Shown: positions 19,218-30,136 of the stretch, one piece after another
Position numbering within the stretch: position 1 is the first letter of the stretch
Layout of the letters: each line of letters opens with the position of its first letter
NCBI RefSeq assembly: GCF_009301415.1
Contig: NZ_CP045072.1
Span: 1,293,001 to 1,357,000, forward strand
Reading direction: 5' to 3'
Length of the DNA stretch: 64,000 nt
DNA from: Paracoccus kondratievae
Lineage (GTDB): Bacteria > Pseudomonadota > Alphaproteobacteria > Rhodobacterales > Rhodobacteraceae
Position numbers and translations under genes: made by a program
The notes under the pieces: model-generated
What the model saw: only the letters and a program-made list of their open reading frames with translations
Told to the model about the DNA's origin: nothing
Database searches by the model: none

Positions 19218-20345
19218 TCAGTCGTCAGCCTGAGCCTGAGCCCGAGATTTACCCGCCACATCCAGCGCCAGCGTAGCCGCCATGAAGGCGTCCAGATCAC
19301 CGTCAAGCACCCCTTGCGTATCCGAGGTCTCGTAACTGGTGCGCAGATCCTTCACCATCTGATAGGGATGCAACACATAAGAGCGGATCTGGTTGCCCCA
19401 GCCCGCATCCCCCTTTGCCTCGTGCTGGGCGTTGATCGCGGCGTTGCGCTTATCAAGTTCAAGCTGATACAGCCGCGCCTTCAGGGCCGCCATGGCATTG
19501 GCGCGGTTCTGGTGTTGCGACTTTTCCGAGCTGGTCACAACGATGCCCGTCGGCAGGTGGGTGATACGCACCGCCGAATCGGTGGTGTTGACGTGCTGAC
19601 CACCGGCCCCGGAGGACCGATAGGTGTCGATGCGGATTTCGTTATCGGGAATCACGATCTCGATATTGTCATCGACTACCGGATAAACCCAGACCGAGCT
19701 GAATGAGGTGTGCCGCCGTGCCGCCGAATCATAGGGCGAAATGCGCACAAGCCGGTGCACACCCGATTCCGACTTGAGCCAGCCATAGGCATTCGGTCCT
19801 GAGATCTTATAGGCAGCCGAACGAATGCCCGCCTCTTCGCCCGGCGTTTCGGACAAAAGCTCGACGTTATAGCCTTTCTTCTCGGCCCAGCGGACATACA
19901 TCCGTGCCAGCATCGAGGCCCAGTCCGCGCTCTCGGTGCCGCCTGCCCCGGCGTTGATTTCCAGGAAGGTATCGTTGCCGTCAGCCTCACCGTTCAGCAG
20001 CGCCTCAAGTTCTTTCTGCTGGGCCAGTTCGACCAGCTCTTTCAGCGCGGTTTCGGCGTCCGTGACAACCTCGGTATCGCCCTCGGCCTCGCCAAGTTCG
20101 ATCAGCTCGATGTTGTCCTTAAGCTCGGTCTCGATACGGCGATAGGTCTCGACCGCGTCAGACAGCATCTGGCGGTCACGCATGAGCTTTTGCGCACGGG
20201 CGGGGTCGGACCAGATATCGCCCGCCTCGATCATGGCGTTCAGCTCTTCCAGCCGATGTGGCGCGGTCTCCCAGTCCATACGCTGACCTAGCAGTTTCAG
20301 CGATTTGCGGATCGCCTCGATGGTGGCTTGGGTTTCGGCGCGCAT
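19218..20345 (-). CDS. prfB: Peptide chain release factor 2
   Basis: RF2 (375 residues from the ATG) releases the finished peptide at UGA and UAA codons. The GGQ motif that reaches the peptidyl-transferase centre is in [14 protein letters not shown] (about residue 250). The stop-codon recognition tripeptide reads SPY ([14 protein letters not shown]) where E. coli has SPF. The reading frame is continuous through the N-terminal region, so there is no programmed +1 frameshift of the E. coli type. It follows the PBP1A gene by about 75 bases on the same strand. Confidence 0.95.
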   Translation of the reverse strand: MRAETQATIEAIRKSLKLLGQRMDWETAPHRLEELNAMIEAGDIWSDPARAQKLMRDRQMLSDAVETYRRIETELKDNIELIELGEAEGDTEVVTDAETALKELVELAQQKELEALLNGEADGNDTFLEINAGAGGTESADWASMLARMYVRWAEKKGYNVELLSETPGEEAGIRSAAYKISGPNAYGWLKSESGVHRLVRISPYDSAARRHTSFSSVWVYPVVDDNIEIVIPDNEIRIDTYRSSGAGGQHVNTTDSAVRITHLPTGIVVTSSEKSQHQNRANAMAALKARLYQLELDKRNAAINAQHEAKGDAGWGNQIRSYVLHPYQMVKDLRTSYETSDTQGVLDGDLDAFMAATLALDVAGKSRAQAQADD

Positions 20346-20421
20346 CAGCACTCTCTGGGTTCGGTTTTCAGGTCAGGGCAGGACAAATAACGCGGGCAGC
20401 GTCCGGCGGCAAGCACCGGAC

Positions 20422-22959
20422 CTAATAGAGCCCGCCCGAGGACAGCGTGCCGAAATCGGCTTTTTTCGGGATCACCTTTTTCTTGCCGGTCGAGGTGGTC
20501 ACCGCCTGCCCGCTGTCGCGGCCAGAGGTAAAGAGCGGCAGCGTGGCCGGGTCGGCGCGACCAAAGCCGCCGTCGATCATGGCGATGCCGGTCAGGTCCT
20601 GACCATCGCGGAAATATTCGGCAATCACGTTGTCGCCCTTGGCATCCGGGCCAAGGATCGCACCGGTGAAGCGGTCGATGTTGACGAAGTGGCCACCCGG
20701 AGGAACCTTGAAGGCGGTGCCGCCAAATTCCTTGACCGCCTCTTTCATGAACTCGTTGAAGACTGGCACGCAAAGCGTACCGCCATAGGCATTCGAACCC
20801 AGCGTACGCGGCTGGTCATAGCCAAGGTAGCAGCCGGCAACGATGTTCGAGGTAAAGCCAATGAACCACACATCCTTGGCGTCATTGGTGGTCCCGGTCT
20901 TGCCCGCAACCGGCACCGGCAGGCTGACGCCACGCCCCGAACCGCGCTTGACGACGCCTTCCAGCATCGAGGTCAGCTGATAGGCGGTAATCGCGTCCAT
21001 CACCCGTTCGCGGTTCGACCGGATCTCGGGCGCCGCACCCGGAGGCAGGTTCGGCTGGCCACAGGTCACGCACTCGCGGTGATCATGGCGATAAATCGTG
21101 CGACCGCGACGGTCCTGCACACGGTCGACCAGCGTCGGCTCCACCCGCTCACCACCGTTAGCGAACATGGCATAGGCGGCAACCATCTTGAACAGAGTCG
21201 TTTCCTGCGCGCCAAGGCTGTTGGCAAGAAAATGACCAAGGTGGTCATAGACCCCGAATTTCTCGGCATATTTCGCCACCGTATCCATCCCGATATCCTG
21301 GGCGATACGGATGGTCATCAGGTTGCGCGACTGTTCGATCCCGGTGCGCATCGGCGTCGGGCCATAGAACCTGCCGCTGGCGTTCTTGGGCGTCCACAGA
21401 CCTTGCGGCGTGTTCACGGTGATCGGCTCGTCCACGACGATGGTCGCGGGGTTGAACCCCGAATCCAGCGCCGCCGCATAGACAAAAGGCTTAAAGCTTG
21501 ACCCCGGCTGGCGCAGTGCCTGCGTGGCACGGTTAAAGACCGAACTTTGATAGCTGAAGCCACCCTGCATCGCGATAACGCGGCCGGTATTGACGTCCAT
21601 GGCCATGAAACCGCCCTGCACCTCGGGCACCTGCCGCAGGGTCCAGCGGATAAAGCTGCCATCGCTGTCGCTGGTCATCTGGCGGACCAGCACCACATCG
21701 CCAACCTCAAGCAGGTCCGAGGCGACCCGCGCCTTTGGCCCCAGCTTGCCGTCCGCCAGCCGCTTGCGCGCCCATTGGACGTCCTTGGCGGGAATGGTGG
21801 CCGTGCCCTCGTGATCCTCGATGCCGATCGTGGCGTCGGTATCGCCCAAAGACAGGACAACGGCGGGGAACCAGCCCTCAATATCGCGCGGCACGCGGGC
21901 ATCACCCAAAGCCTCGCGCCATTGCTGTTCGCTGCCCAACTGCCCGGCCGGGATCCTGACGCGGGTGCCGCGCCAGACGCCGCGACCACGGTCGTATTTC
22001 TCAAGCGCCTGCTGCAGCGCGCGTGCAGCGACCTTTTGCAGCCTGGGATCGACGGTTGCCCGGATGGCCAGACCGCCGCCAAAGAACTCATCCTCACCGA
22101 ATTGCGCAGAAAGCTGGCGGCGAATCTCGTCGGTGAAATAATCCCGCGACGGCAATTGCTGCTGGAAGGCCGGGAAATCACCGTTCTGAACCGAGCGCAA
22201 CGGCAGTTTCGATTCCGATTCGTAAGTCGCTTGATCTATATAGCCGTTCTGCCACATCTCGCGCAGGACATAGTTGCGCCGCTCGGTAAGCGCCTCTTTG
22301 GCACGGACAGGATGATAGCGTCCGGGCGCCTTGGGCATAGCAGCAAGCGTCGCCGCCTCATGCGGGGCAAGCTCGGTAAGGGGCTTGTTGAAATAGCTTT
22401 GCGCCGCCGCCGCGACACCAAAGCTGTTCTGGCCCAGAAAAATCTCGTTCAGGTAAAGCTCAAGGATCTGGTCCTTGGTCAGCGTCGATTCCAGCCGCGT
22501 GGCGAGAATCAGCTCCTTGATCTTGCGCTCGACGCTGCGGTCGCTGGAAAGCAGAAAGTTCTTCATCACCTGCTGGGTGATGGTCGAGGCGCCGCGCAGG
22601 TTGCGCCCGCCCGAGCTGATCGCATCCAGCAAAGCCTTGCCCATCCCCATCGGGTCAAAGCCGTGATGGCTATAGAAATGTTTGTCCTCGGCACTGATGA
22701 AGGCCTGCTTCACCAGCGACGGAATCTCGTCAATCGGCACAAAGATGCGGCGTTCTTCGGCGAATTCGTCGATCAGCCTGCCCTCGGCGGAATAAATCCG
22801 GCTGATGGTCTTGGGCGCATATTGCGCCAATTGCTCATGACTCGGCAGGTCGCGGGAATACATCCAGAACACCGCCCCGACAGTCAGGGCGATGAAGAAA
22901 ACGGCGGTCACGAGCCAGGAAAAGATCGCACCGATAAAAGACAGCAGGAAGCGCAGCAA
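20422..22959 (-). CDS. mrcA: Penicillin-binding protein 1A (bifunctional transglycosylase/transpeptidase)
   Basis: A class A PBP of 845 residues that polymerises and cross-links peptidoglycan. It has an N-terminal membrane anchor (about residues 5-30), a GT51 glycosyltransferase domain with the catalytic glutamate in SAEDKHFYSHHG, an OB-like insert, and the transpeptidase domain with SSFKPF (SxxK), SRN (EQSRNLM) and KTGTTNDAKD (KTG). Length and inserts match PBP1A rather than PBP1C. It lies between the amidase gene and prfB on the same strand. Confidence 0.95.
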   Translation of the reverse strand: MLRFLLSFIGAIFSWLVTAVFFIALTVGAVFWMYSRDLPSHEQLAQYAPKTISRIYSAEGRLIDEFAEERRIFVPIDEIPSLVKQAFISAEDKHFYSHHGFDPMGMGKALLDAISSGGRNLRGASTITQQVMKNFLLSSDRSVERKIKELILATRLESTLTKDQILELYLNEIFLGQNSFGVAAAAQSYFNKPLTELAPHEAATLAAMPKAPGRYHPVRAKEALTERRNYVLREMWQNGYIDQATYESESKLPLRSVQNGDFPAFQQQLPSRDYFTDEIRRQLSAQFGEDEFFGGGLAIRATVDPRLQKVAARALQQALEKYDRGRGVWRGTRVRIPAGQLGSEQQWREALGDARVPRDIEGWFPAVVLSLGDTDATIGIEDHEGTATIPAKDVQWARKRLADGKLGPKARVASDLLEVGDVVLVRQMTSDSDGSFIRWTLRQVPEVQGGFMAMDVNTGRVIAMQGGFSYQSSVFNRATQALRQPGSSFKPFVYAAALDSGFNPATIVVDEPITVNTPQGLWTPKNASGRFYGPTPMRTGIEQSRNLMTIRIAQDIGMDTVAKYAEKFGVYDHLGHFLANSLGAQETTLFKMVAAYAMFANGGERVEPTLVDRVQDRRGRTIYRHDHRECVTCGQPNLPPGAAPEIRSNRERVMDAITAYQLTSMLEGVVKRGSGRGVSLPVPVAGKTGTTNDAKDVWFIGFTSNIVAGCYLGYDQPRTLGSNAYGGTLCVPVFNEFMKEAVKEFGGTAFKVPPGGHFVNIDRFTGAILGPDAKGDNVIAEYFRDGQDLTGIAMIDGGFGRADPATLPLFTSGRDSGQAVTTSTGKKKVIPKKADFGTLSSGGLY

Positions 22960-23029
22960 TGGGCAAGCCTCTGGGGATAACGAGCGTCTCTATAGACAGG
23001 CGGGCCGCGCCCGTCAAAGCAACCTTGCG

Positions 23030-24265
23030 CTATTGACGCGACAGCGCGGCACGGGCGGCATCATCTTGCGCCCACAGCCCGACCGCGCGGGCCAAAGCCT
23101 GCGCCGTGCGCGCACGCCAGTCCGGGTCAAACAGATTGGCACGGTCACCCGCATCGGTCAGAAACCCCAGTTCGACCAGAACCGAGGGAATATCGGGTGA
23201 TTTCAGTACCGAAAATGCCGCCCCCCGCACCGGACGGCGGTGCATGGCGATGCCAGCGCGGTTCAGTTCCGAGACAGCGAATTTCGCAAAAGCTTCTGAT
23301 CGCGGATGGGTTTCGGTCCGCGCCAGATCCATCAGCACAGCGGCAACCTGATCATCGGTCCCAGCCAGATCCAGCCCCGCCAGCAGATCGGTGCGGTCAT
23401 GCCGCATCGCCAGTTCGCGCGATGCGCGATCATCGGCCTGCGGGTTCCAGGTATAAATCGACAGCCCCGCCGCCTCGCCCGCCGGCAGCGCATCGGCATG
23501 AAGCGAGATGAACAGATCGGCCTGTGCCGCCCGGGCCAGCGTCATGCGCCTCTCCAGCGGAATGAAACTGTCGTCCTGCCGCGTAGCGACCACCTCAAAT
23601 CCGGCACGGGTCAGGATCTCGGTCAGTTCGCGCGCAAAGCTCAGCATCAGAGCCGCCTCGCTGATCGCACCGACCTGAGCGCCAGGGTCATGGCCGCCGT
23701 GGCCGGGATCAAGCGCCACCCGCAACGGCTTGTCGCCCGTCCGGCGCGGTGGCAGCGGCGTCACCGCAGCGGGGGCAGGCAAGTCCCAAAGTGCGGAAAG
23801 CGCGTTGCCACGAGTGACGAAATCCTTTTGTCCGACCGGTTCGATGCGCAATTGAACCAACGCACCCCTGGCCCCGCCCTCGGCCGGGCGCTGAATGGCA
23901 GTGCGCAGCGCGTAGGGGCCGGGCAGTTCCATCACCAGCCGCGACCAGCCCGGGCGAAAACGCCCCCAGCGCAGCGCAGGCACCAGTTCACGCCCCGGCA
24001 GATCCCCGGCCCGGGTGCCGGAAAAGTCGATCTCGCGAAAATCAACTACCAGTCGCGGCGGCCCGTCGAGAAAATAGACCCGATAAGGCACCGGCTGGCT
24101 GATGGTCAGCCTCAGGTCCATGGGTCGCGGTCGCCCGCGATCCCGCCCTTCGGCCGACAGCGCGGAATGTGCCAGATCGACCGTGGCCAGCGCCGAACGC
24201 TGACCGTCTTCGGCCAGTGCCGGCAGTGCCAGCAGAAACAGCAAAAGGACCCAAAGCCGTCTCAT
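23030..24265 (-). CDS. N-acetylmuramoyl-L-alanine amidase (AmiC-type)
   Basis: A 411-residue periplasmic amidase that cuts the bond between N-acetylmuramic acid and L-alanine, usually for daughter-cell separation. It has a signal peptide (MRRLWVLLLFLLALPALAE), an AMIN domain (about residues 45-125) and an Amidase_3 catalytic domain (about 185-400) with the zinc motif ALDPGHGGHDPGA, ISLHADA and a C-terminal VELGFLTD glutamate. Its start overlaps the aminotransferase stop by four bases, and PBP1A follows, making a cell-wall gene pair. Confidence 0.93.
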   Translation of the reverse strand: MRRLWVLLLFLLALPALAEDGQRSALATVDLAHSALSAEGRDRGRPRPMDLRLTISQPVPYRVYFLDGPPRLVVDFREIDFSGTRAGDLPGRELVPALRWGRFRPGWSRLVMELPGPYALRTAIQRPAEGGARGALVQLRIEPVGQKDFVTRGNALSALWDLPAPAAVTPLPPRRTGDKPLRVALDPGHGGHDPGAQVGAISEAALMLSFARELTEILTRAGFEVVATRQDDSFIPLERRMTLARAAQADLFISLHADALPAGEAAGLSIYTWNPQADDRASRELAMRHDRTDLLAGLDLAGTDDQVAAVLMDLARTETHPRSEAFAKFAVSELNRAGIAMHRRPVRGAAFSVLKSPDIPSVLVELGFLTDAGDRANLFDPDWRARTAQALARAVGLWAQDDAARAALSRQ

Positions 24266-25398
24266 CGTGCCGCCATAAAGGCCGCCAGCCGGTCCAGCCC
24301 CTCAGCGATCTCGGCCGTTGAGGCGGCATAGCTAAACCGCAGGGTCTGCGCCCCGCGATGGGGGTCGAAATCAAGCCCCGGCGTTACCGCAACGCCAGCT
24401 TTTTCAAGAATTTCCGCCGCAAAGTTCAGGCTGTTTCCAGTTAATTCAGAGACGTCGGCATAGATATAAAACGCCCCTTCGGGCGGTGCGATACGGTCAA
24501 ACCCGATCCTGGGCAGCCGTTCAAGCATCAGCCGGCGGTTCCCGGCATAGACGGCAAGATTGGCCTCGGCCTCATCGACACAATCAAGCGCCGCCAGAGC
24601 CGCAACCTGGCTTGCGTGCGGGGGGCAGATGAACATGTTCTGCGCGATCCGCTCGACAGTGCGAATCATATCCTCGGGCACCACCATCCAGCCAACACGC
24701 CAGCCGGTCATGCTGAAATATTTCGAGAAGCTGTTGATGACAAAGACATCATCCGTCACCTCCAGCGCCGAATGGAACCCGGCACCGTAGTCTAGCCCGT
24801 GATAGATCTCGTCCGAGATGACGTTCATACCCAGTTCGGCAGCCTTTGCCGTCAACCCAGCCAGTTCCTCACGCCGCAAAACGGTACCTGACGGGTTGCC
24901 GGGCGAGGCAAGGATCAACCCCTGCGCATCGGCTGGCAGATCCTGCGGGCGGGGCTGATAGCGATCATCGACCCGGGTCTGGATGCCAACCGGCGTCAGC
25001 GACATCGCACGCAGGATCTGGCGATAGCTGGGATAGCCCGGCTCGCCCAAAGCGACGCGGTCTCCTGCGTCAAACAGAGCTGAAAAAGCCAGGATAAAGG
25101 CCCCTGACGAGCCCGGCGTCACCACCACCCGAGCAGGATCAAGGTCGATACCGTACCAGCGCTGATAAAGCGCGGCGATGCCCTGACGCAGCTCGGGCAG
25201 TCCCAGCGCCACGGTATAGCCCAGCGGCCGGTCCAGAGCGGCCGCAAGCGCCCGGCGCGCGCCCTCGGGTGCGGGGGTCGAGGGTTGACCGACCTCCATA
25301 TGGATGATGTGCCGCCCCTTCGCTTCTGCCTTGCGGGCGGCCTCCATGACGTCCATCACGATGAAGGGATCGACCTGCCCACGGCGGGATTGTCTCAT
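24262..25398 (-). CDS. Class I/II pyridoxal-phosphate aminotransferase
   Basis: A 378-residue fold type I aminotransferase. It contains the PLP-binding SPGNPSGT segment, the YHGLDYG tyrosine block, the Schiff-base lysine in NSFSKYFSMTGWRVGW and the C-terminal arginine in LRFSYA that binds the substrate carboxylate. The ATG at 25398 is preceded by an AGGCAGG ribosome site; an ATG five codons upstream is also possible. The amino donor is unknown; aspartate, aromatic and alanine transaminases share these features. It overlaps the amidase by four bases. Confidence 0.88.
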   Translation of the reverse strand: MRQSRRGQVDPFIVMDVMEAARKAEAKGRHIIHMEVGQPSTPAPEGARRALAAALDRPLGYTVALGLPELRQGIAALYQRWYGIDLDPARVVVTPGSSGAFILAFSALFDAGDRVALGEPGYPSYRQILRAMSLTPVGIQTRVDDRYQPRPQDLPADAQGLILASPGNPSGTVLRREELAGLTAKAAELGMNVISDEIYHGLDYGAGFHSALEVTDDVFVINSFSKYFSMTGWRVGWMVVPEDMIRTVERIAQNMFICPPHASQVAALAALDCVDEAEANLAVYAGNRRLMLERLPRIGFDRIAPPEGAFYIYADVSELTGNSLNFAAEILEKAGVAVTPGLDFDPHRGAQTLRFSYAASTAEIAEGLDRLAAFMAAR

Positions 25399-25534
25399 GT
25401 CTGCCTGCCTCATGGTTATGGCCGGGGTATCACGCCTGTGGCGGGGCCGGTCAAGCCCGCGTGAGACGGGGGCCGATAGCTTGCAACGGCTGGCGAGACG
25501 GGCCAAGCTGCCTGCAACTGGAAAGGACCCCTGT

Positions 25535-26290
25535 ATGAAAGCCCTTCTGACCGCCGCCGTCCTGACGGCGACCGCCCTGCCCGCCGCCCCGGTCCTTGCC
25601 TTTGACCTGGCCAATATGACCGAGGACGAAAAGGCTGCCTTCGGCGAGGCTGTCCGCGAATATCTGATGGAAAATCCCGAGGTTCTGATCGAATCGATCA
25701 ACGTCCTTGAGGAACGCCGCGCCGCCGATGAGGTCAAGAACGACCAGTTGCTGGTCGAGAATAACCGCGAGGCTATCTTCAACGACGGCCACAGCTGGAT
25801 CGGCGGCAACCCCGAAGGCGACGTCACGCTGGTCGAATTCATCGACTATCGCTGCGGCGTCTGCAAACGCGTCAACCCGGATCTGGAAAAGCTGATCTCG
25901 GCTGACGGCAACATCCGCTGGATCCTCAAAGAATTCCCGATTCTGACGCAGGAAAGCGATATGGCCGCGCGCTTTGCCATCTCGGTCCAGCAGATCGCGG
26001 GGGCCGATGCCTATAAAAAGGCCCATGACGTGCTGATGGAATCGCGCGGCCCGGTCAATCTGGAAAGCCTGACCAAGCTTGCCGGTGATCTGGGTGTTGA
26101 CAGTGAACAGGTCATCACCCGCATGAACACCGAGGAGGTGTCGTCCGTGCTGCGCAAAAACCAGCAGCTGGCCGAACAGATGCGCATCATGGGCACGCCC
26201 ACCTTTATCATCAACGGCGAGATGCTGCGGGGCGTACCCGCTGATGGGCTAGAGGGTGCAATCGCCCGCGCCCGCGCCGCCAAGGGCTAA
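25535..26290 (+). CDS. Periplasmic DsbA/Com1-type thiol-disulfide protein
   Basis: A 251-residue exported thioredoxin-fold protein. The ATG at 25535 has a GGAAAGGA ribosome site and opens a signal peptide (cleavage near residue 22). A helical N-terminal segment precedes the thioredoxin domain, whose active site is CGVC (C107, C110) in YRCGVCKR, with a cis-proline in GTPTFIING. The family (Com1/DsbA-like, bacterial BdbD type) makes or shuffles disulfides in the periplasm. It is divergent from the aminotransferase gene across about 135 bases. Confidence 0.9.
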   Translation: MKALLTAAVLTATALPAAPVLAFDLANMTEDEKAAFGEAVREYLMENPEVLIESINVLEERRAADEVKNDQLLVENNREAIFNDGHSWIGGNPEGDVTLVEFIDYRCGVCKRVNPDLEKLISADGNIRWILKEFPILTQESDMAARFAISVQQIAGADAYKKAHDVLMESRGPVNLESLTKLAGDLGVDSEQVITRMNTEEVSSVLRKNQQLAEQMRIMGTPTFIINGEMLRGVPADGLEGAIARARAAKG

Positions 26291-26330
26291 AGCCAGCGCC
26301 CGCAACTCGGCGATGGTCGGCGTTGCGGGC

Positions 26331-27452
26331 TTATTCTGCGGCAGAGGGCGTAGCCTCGATCTCGGCCGCGCGCTTTTCGACCAGTTCGACGATATGGTCG
26401 ATCATCTGATCATTCGACATCTTATGATTCTGCTTGCCTGCCAGATAGACCATCCCGGACCCGGCACCGCCGCCGGTAAAGCCGATATCGGTCATCAGCG
26501 CCTCACCCGGACCATTCACCACACAGCCGATGATCGACAGGCTCATCGGGGTCTTGATGTGCTCAAGCCGCTTTTCAAGGATCTCGACCGTCTTGATGAC
26601 GTCAAAGCCCTGACGCGCGCAGCTGGGGCATGAGATGATCTGTACGCCACGGGTGCGCAGGCCCAGAGACTTGAGTATCTCGAATCCGACCTTCACCTCC
26701 TCGACCGGATCGGCCGAGAGGCTGACGCGGATCGTGTCGCCGATCCCCATCCATAATAGGTTGCCAAGGCCGATAGCGGATTTGACCGTGCCAGACATCA
26801 GCCCGCCGGCCTCGGTAATGCCCAGATGGATCGGCGCATCGGTCGCCTCGGCCAGTTGCTGATAGGCGGCAGCAGCCAGAAAGACGTCGCTGGCCTTTAC
26901 GCTGATCTTGAATTCGTGAAAATCGTTGTCCTGAAGGATGCGGATGTGATCCAGCCCGGATTCCACCATCGCATCGGGACAAGGTTCACCATATTTCTCA
27001 AGCAAATGCTTCTCAAGGCTGCCTGCGTTCACACCGATACGGATCGAACATCCGTGATCGCGCGCAGCCTTGATAACCTCGCGCACGCGATTGGCATCAC
27101 CGATGTTGCCGGGATTGATGCGCAGGCATGCTGCCCCTGCCTCGGCCGCTTCAATGGCGCGGCGATAGTGGAAATGGATATCTGCCACGATCGGCACCGG
27201 ACTTTCCCGGCAGATTTCGCGCAGCGCCCGGGTCGAGGCTTCGTCCGGGGTCGAGACGCGCACGATATCAGCACCGACATCCGCCGCACGGATGATCTGG
27301 TCCAGCGTCGCGCGCACGTCCGAAGTGTCCGTATTGGTCATGGTCTGGACGCTGATCGGTGCATCACCCCCGACCGGCACATTCCCAACCATGATCCGGC
27401 GCGACTTACGCCGGTCAATATTGCGCCACGGGCGAATCGGATTATGCGACAT
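26331..27452 (-). CDS. ispG: 4-hydroxy-3-methylbut-2-en-1-yl diphosphate synthase (IspG/GcpE)
   Basis: A 373-residue iron-sulfur enzyme of the MEP isoprenoid pathway that reductively opens MEcPP to HMBPP. It has the TIM-barrel start ([26 protein letters not shown]) and the [4Fe-4S] ligands CPSCAR and, after about 30 residues, [11 protein letters not shown], followed by the conserved glutamate. It is the short bacterial form without the plant insert. It lies downstream of the RodZ-like gene on the same strand with about 130 bases between. Confidence 0.96.
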   Translation of the reverse strand: MSHNPIRPWRNIDRRKSRRIMVGNVPVGGDAPISVQTMTNTDTSDVRATLDQIIRAADVGADIVRVSTPDEASTRALREICRESPVPIVADIHFHYRRAIEAAEAGAACLRINPGNIGDANRVREVIKAARDHGCSIRIGVNAGSLEKHLLEKYGEPCPDAMVESGLDHIRILQDNDFHEFKISVKASDVFLAAAAYQQLAEATDAPIHLGITEAGGLMSGTVKSAIGLGNLLWMGIGDTIRVSLSADPVEEVKVGFEILKSLGLRTRGVQIISCPSCARQGFDVIKTVEILEKRLEHIKTPMSLSIIGCVVNGPGEALMTDIGFTGGGAGSGMVYLAGKQNHKMSNDQMIDHIVELVEKRAAEIEATPSAAE

Positions 27453-27583
27453 GGCTAAAGCCTTTTCCTGCGCAGAGGGCGGATTGACCCGTCACAGATA
27501 GGCCGATGCGGCCGGACGGACAAGCCGTCCGCCCCCTGCCCGGTCCAAGATGCCGGATCCGTGACCGGCATCCTGCGTCTGGG

Positions 27584-28801
27584 TTATTCCTGTTCAGCGG
27601 GTTTTTCTGGCTGATCAGCCGAAGCCAAAGATACCATTTCGGCCAGCCTCGGATCCTTGGCCAGATCGGCAGCGGCGAATTTGGCTGTTACCGCCGTCGG
27701 CGACAGCTCGACATTCTTGACCACCTTGGCACCCGGCGCGGCGGGGCCATAGGTACGGCCGTTAACTGCGAAATAGACCGCGCCAGAGTTGCCCGCGCGC
27801 AAGATCGGCGGGGCCTCAAGCTTAGGCAGCGCGAAACGTTCGCCCGCATCCATGATCTTTTCAAGCAGCACCGTACCGTCAGCCGAGGTGACGCGCACCC
27901 AGGCCGGCTGGGTAACAAGGATCTCGACCTCGGGCGCATCGGGTGCAACGGTGCGTACCGCCGCCTGCTCTTGCGGCATGGGGGGGCCATAGACCTGCTG
28001 ATCCTGAACCGATGCGGTGCGCACAACAGCCTCGCCATCGTCGGGCTGCATCGCCGGCGCATCCAGACCCGGATCAATCGCGGCAATCGGCCCGTCACGG
28101 GCAACCAGCACCGGCACCTCCAGCGCCTGCGGGCGATAGGTACGGTCCAGCCCTTCGGGCCGCGGCAGGTTAACCTGAGCCGATTCAACCGTCTCAGGCT
28201 CGGCCGCTTCCTGCACCGGATCAAGCGCCGCGATCACGCCCGGCGCCTGATCGCCGGGCGTCAGGTTGACCTTTTGCACCTCCTGCAGCACCGCCCAGCC
28301 ACCGTAGCCGAGGCCACAGGCCAGGACGATCATCACAAAGAGCGAGCCGATGGCGCGCGGCTCGAACGAGCTCCAGATGCTTTCCTGCTTGGGCAGAAAG
28401 ATCGGATGCGGATTAGCCAGAGCCTCGGCCGGATCCGCAGGCCGCCGCTGAGGCTTAGGCCCCGAGGCGGCGGGTGCCATGCCATGCGGGGGCTGAAAGC
28501 CCGACTCAAGACAAAAACGGCGGAAGGTCCATTCCGGGTCCATACCCAGATAACGGGCATAAGAGCGCACATAGCCAGCGATAAAGCTGGGCGTATCAAA
28601 AGCAGAGGTATCGCAATTCTCGATCGCCGCAACGTAAGATGCGCGAATGCGCAACTCGCGCTGAACATCCAGCAGCGACTTGCCCAGCGTGGCGCGTTCG
28701 CCCCGCATCAGGTCGCCAAGACGAATGTCCGGATCGTCAAAGCCCGGCGGCAAAGCCACCGGCTCATCATGCGACGGAGGATTCCCCCTCAGCCCGATCA
28801 T
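27584..28801 (-). CDS. RodZ-like helix-turn-helix membrane protein
   Basis: A 405-residue protein with a cytoplasmic HTH_25 domain (about residues 28-95, GKSLLDVQRELRIRASYVAAIE), one membrane span (about 165-190, SLFVMIVLACGLGYGG), a long Pro/Glu/Gln-rich periplasmic linker and a C-terminal DUF4115 beta domain (VTQPAWVRVTSADGTVL). This is the RodZ layout, a cell-shape protein that binds MreB. No mreB is nearby. Being next to ispG is a common arrangement for rodZ-like genes in proteobacteria. Confidence 0.83.
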   Translation of the reverse strand: MIGLRGNPPSHDEPVALPPGFDDPDIRLGDLMRGERATLGKSLLDVQRELRIRASYVAAIENCDTSAFDTPSFIAGYVRSYARYLGMDPEWTFRRFCLESGFQPPHGMAPAASGPKPQRRPADPAEALANPHPIFLPKQESIWSSFEPRAIGSLFVMIVLACGLGYGGWAVLQEVQKVNLTPGDQAPGVIAALDPVQEAAEPETVESAQVNLPRPEGLDRTYRPQALEVPVLVARDGPIAAIDPGLDAPAMQPDDGEAVVRTASVQDQQVYGPPMPQEQAAVRTVAPDAPEVEILVTQPAWVRVTSADGTVLLEKIMDAGERFALPKLEAPPILRAGNSGAVYFAVNGRTYGPAAPGAKVVKNVELSPTAVTAKFAAADLAKDPRLAEMVSLASADQPEKPAEQE

Positions 28802-28906
28802 CGCGCCTGCCTCATTCTTGCTGCTCGCCCTCCCGAATCGGAAGAAACTACAAATTGATTAAAGCAAGGTTATCACGGGTGCGAGAGGTCTTCACCCCGA
28901 AACCGT

Positions 28907-30136
28907 TCAGGCAGCAGAAGTAGAACGGTTCAGTTTACATTGCGACCACAGGTTATCCATGGCGCGCACGAGGTGATCAATCTGCCGGGAATCATGCACC
29001 GGAGAAGGGGTAAAGCGCAGCCGCTCGGTCCCACGCGGAACGGTGGGGAAGTTGATCGGCTGCACATAGATGCCAAAGTCGCGCAGCAACATATCCGACA
29101 AGGCCTTGCAATGTACGGGATTTCCGACATGCACGGGCACGATATGGCTGCCGTGATCCATGATCGGCATGCCCAGGCCGCGCAGGCGCATCTTAAGGAT
29201 ACGGGCATTGAGCTGCTGACGGTCGCGCAGCAACTGCCCCTCGGCCGTCTTCAGGAAGGCAATCGAGGCAGCCGCCCCTGCCGCCACCGCAGGCGGCAGC
29301 GAGGTGGTGAAAATAAAGCCCGGCGCATACGAGCGAATCGCATCCACCATCTTGGCAGTCGCAGCGATATAGCCGCCAAAGACACCAAAGGCTTTGCCAA
29401 GCGTGCCGTTAAAGATGTCGATGCGATCCATCAGCCCGTCGCGCTCAGCGACACCGCCGCCGCGGGGACCGTACATGCCAACCGCATGAACCTCATCAAG
29501 GTAGGTCAGCGCATTGAATTCATCGGCCAGATCACAAATCGCGGCGATGGGGCCAAAATCGCCATCCATCGAATAGATTGATTCAAAGGCGATCAGTTTC
29601 GGGGCGGAGGGATCGTCAGCCTCAAGCAATTCGCGCAGATGCGCGACATCATTGTGGCGGAAAATGCGCTTGGCACCGTCGAAACGCTTGATCCCCTCGA
29701 TCATCGAGGCGTGGTTCAGTTGGTCCGAATAGATGATCAGCCCCGGAAACAGCTTGCGCAGGGTCGAAAGCGTCGCGTCATTGGCGATATAGGCGCTGGA
29801 AAAAACCAGTGCCGCCTCTTTGCCGTGCAGATCGGCCAGCTCGACCTCAAGCTGTTTGTGATAGATCGTGGTGCCCGAGATATTGCGCGTGCCGCCTGAA
29901 CCGGCACCGGTCGCATCCAGCGCCTCATGCATCGCGGCCAGGACGACGGGATGCTGCCCCATGCCAAGATAGTCGTTGCCGCACCAGACGGTGATCTCGG
30001 TCTCGCTGCCATCGGGACGGGTCCAGACCGCCTGCGGATAGGCCCCCTTGCGGCGTTCGATGTCGATGAAGGTCCGATAACGGCCTTCCTCGTGCAGCTT
30101 GCCGATGGCCTGATCGAGGGCGGCTGAATAGTCCAT
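28907..30136 (-). CDS. hemA: 5-aminolevulinate synthase
   Basis: A 409-residue PLP enzyme that condenses glycine and succinyl-CoA to 5-aminolevulinate, the first haem precursor in alphaproteobacteria. Signature segments are [38 protein letters not shown] and the PLP lysine in [14 protein letters not shown]. The ATG at 30136 has an AAGGGAT ribosome site and starts at the conserved [11 protein letters not shown]; a longer frame upstream is not conserved. No FNR box is visible in its roughly 170-base upstream region, in contrast to hemN. Confidence 0.96.
   Translation of the reverse strand: MDYSAALDQAIGKLHEEGRYRTFIDIERRKGAYPQAVWTRPDGSETEITVWCGNDYLGMGQHPVVLAAMHEALDATGAGSGGTRNISGTTIYHKQLEVELADLHGKEAALVFSSAYIANDATLSTLRKLFPGLIIYSDQLNHASMIEGIKRFDGAKRIFRHNDVAHLRELLEADDPSAPKLIAFESIYSMDGDFGPIAAICDLADEFNALTYLDEVHAVGMYGPRGGGVAERDGLMDRIDIFNGTLGKAFGVFGGYIAATAKMVDAIRSYAPGFIFTTSLPPAVAAGAAASIAFLKTAEGQLLRDRQQLNARILKMRLRGLGMPIMDHGSHIVPVHVGNPVHCKALSDMLLRDFGIYVQPINFPTVPRGTERLRFTPSPVHDSRQIDHLVRAMDNLWSQCKLNRSTSAA

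Noticed and set aside
21547..22980. Plus-strand open frame of 477 codons
   Set aside because: It is antisense to the PBP1A gene and has no recognisable domain.
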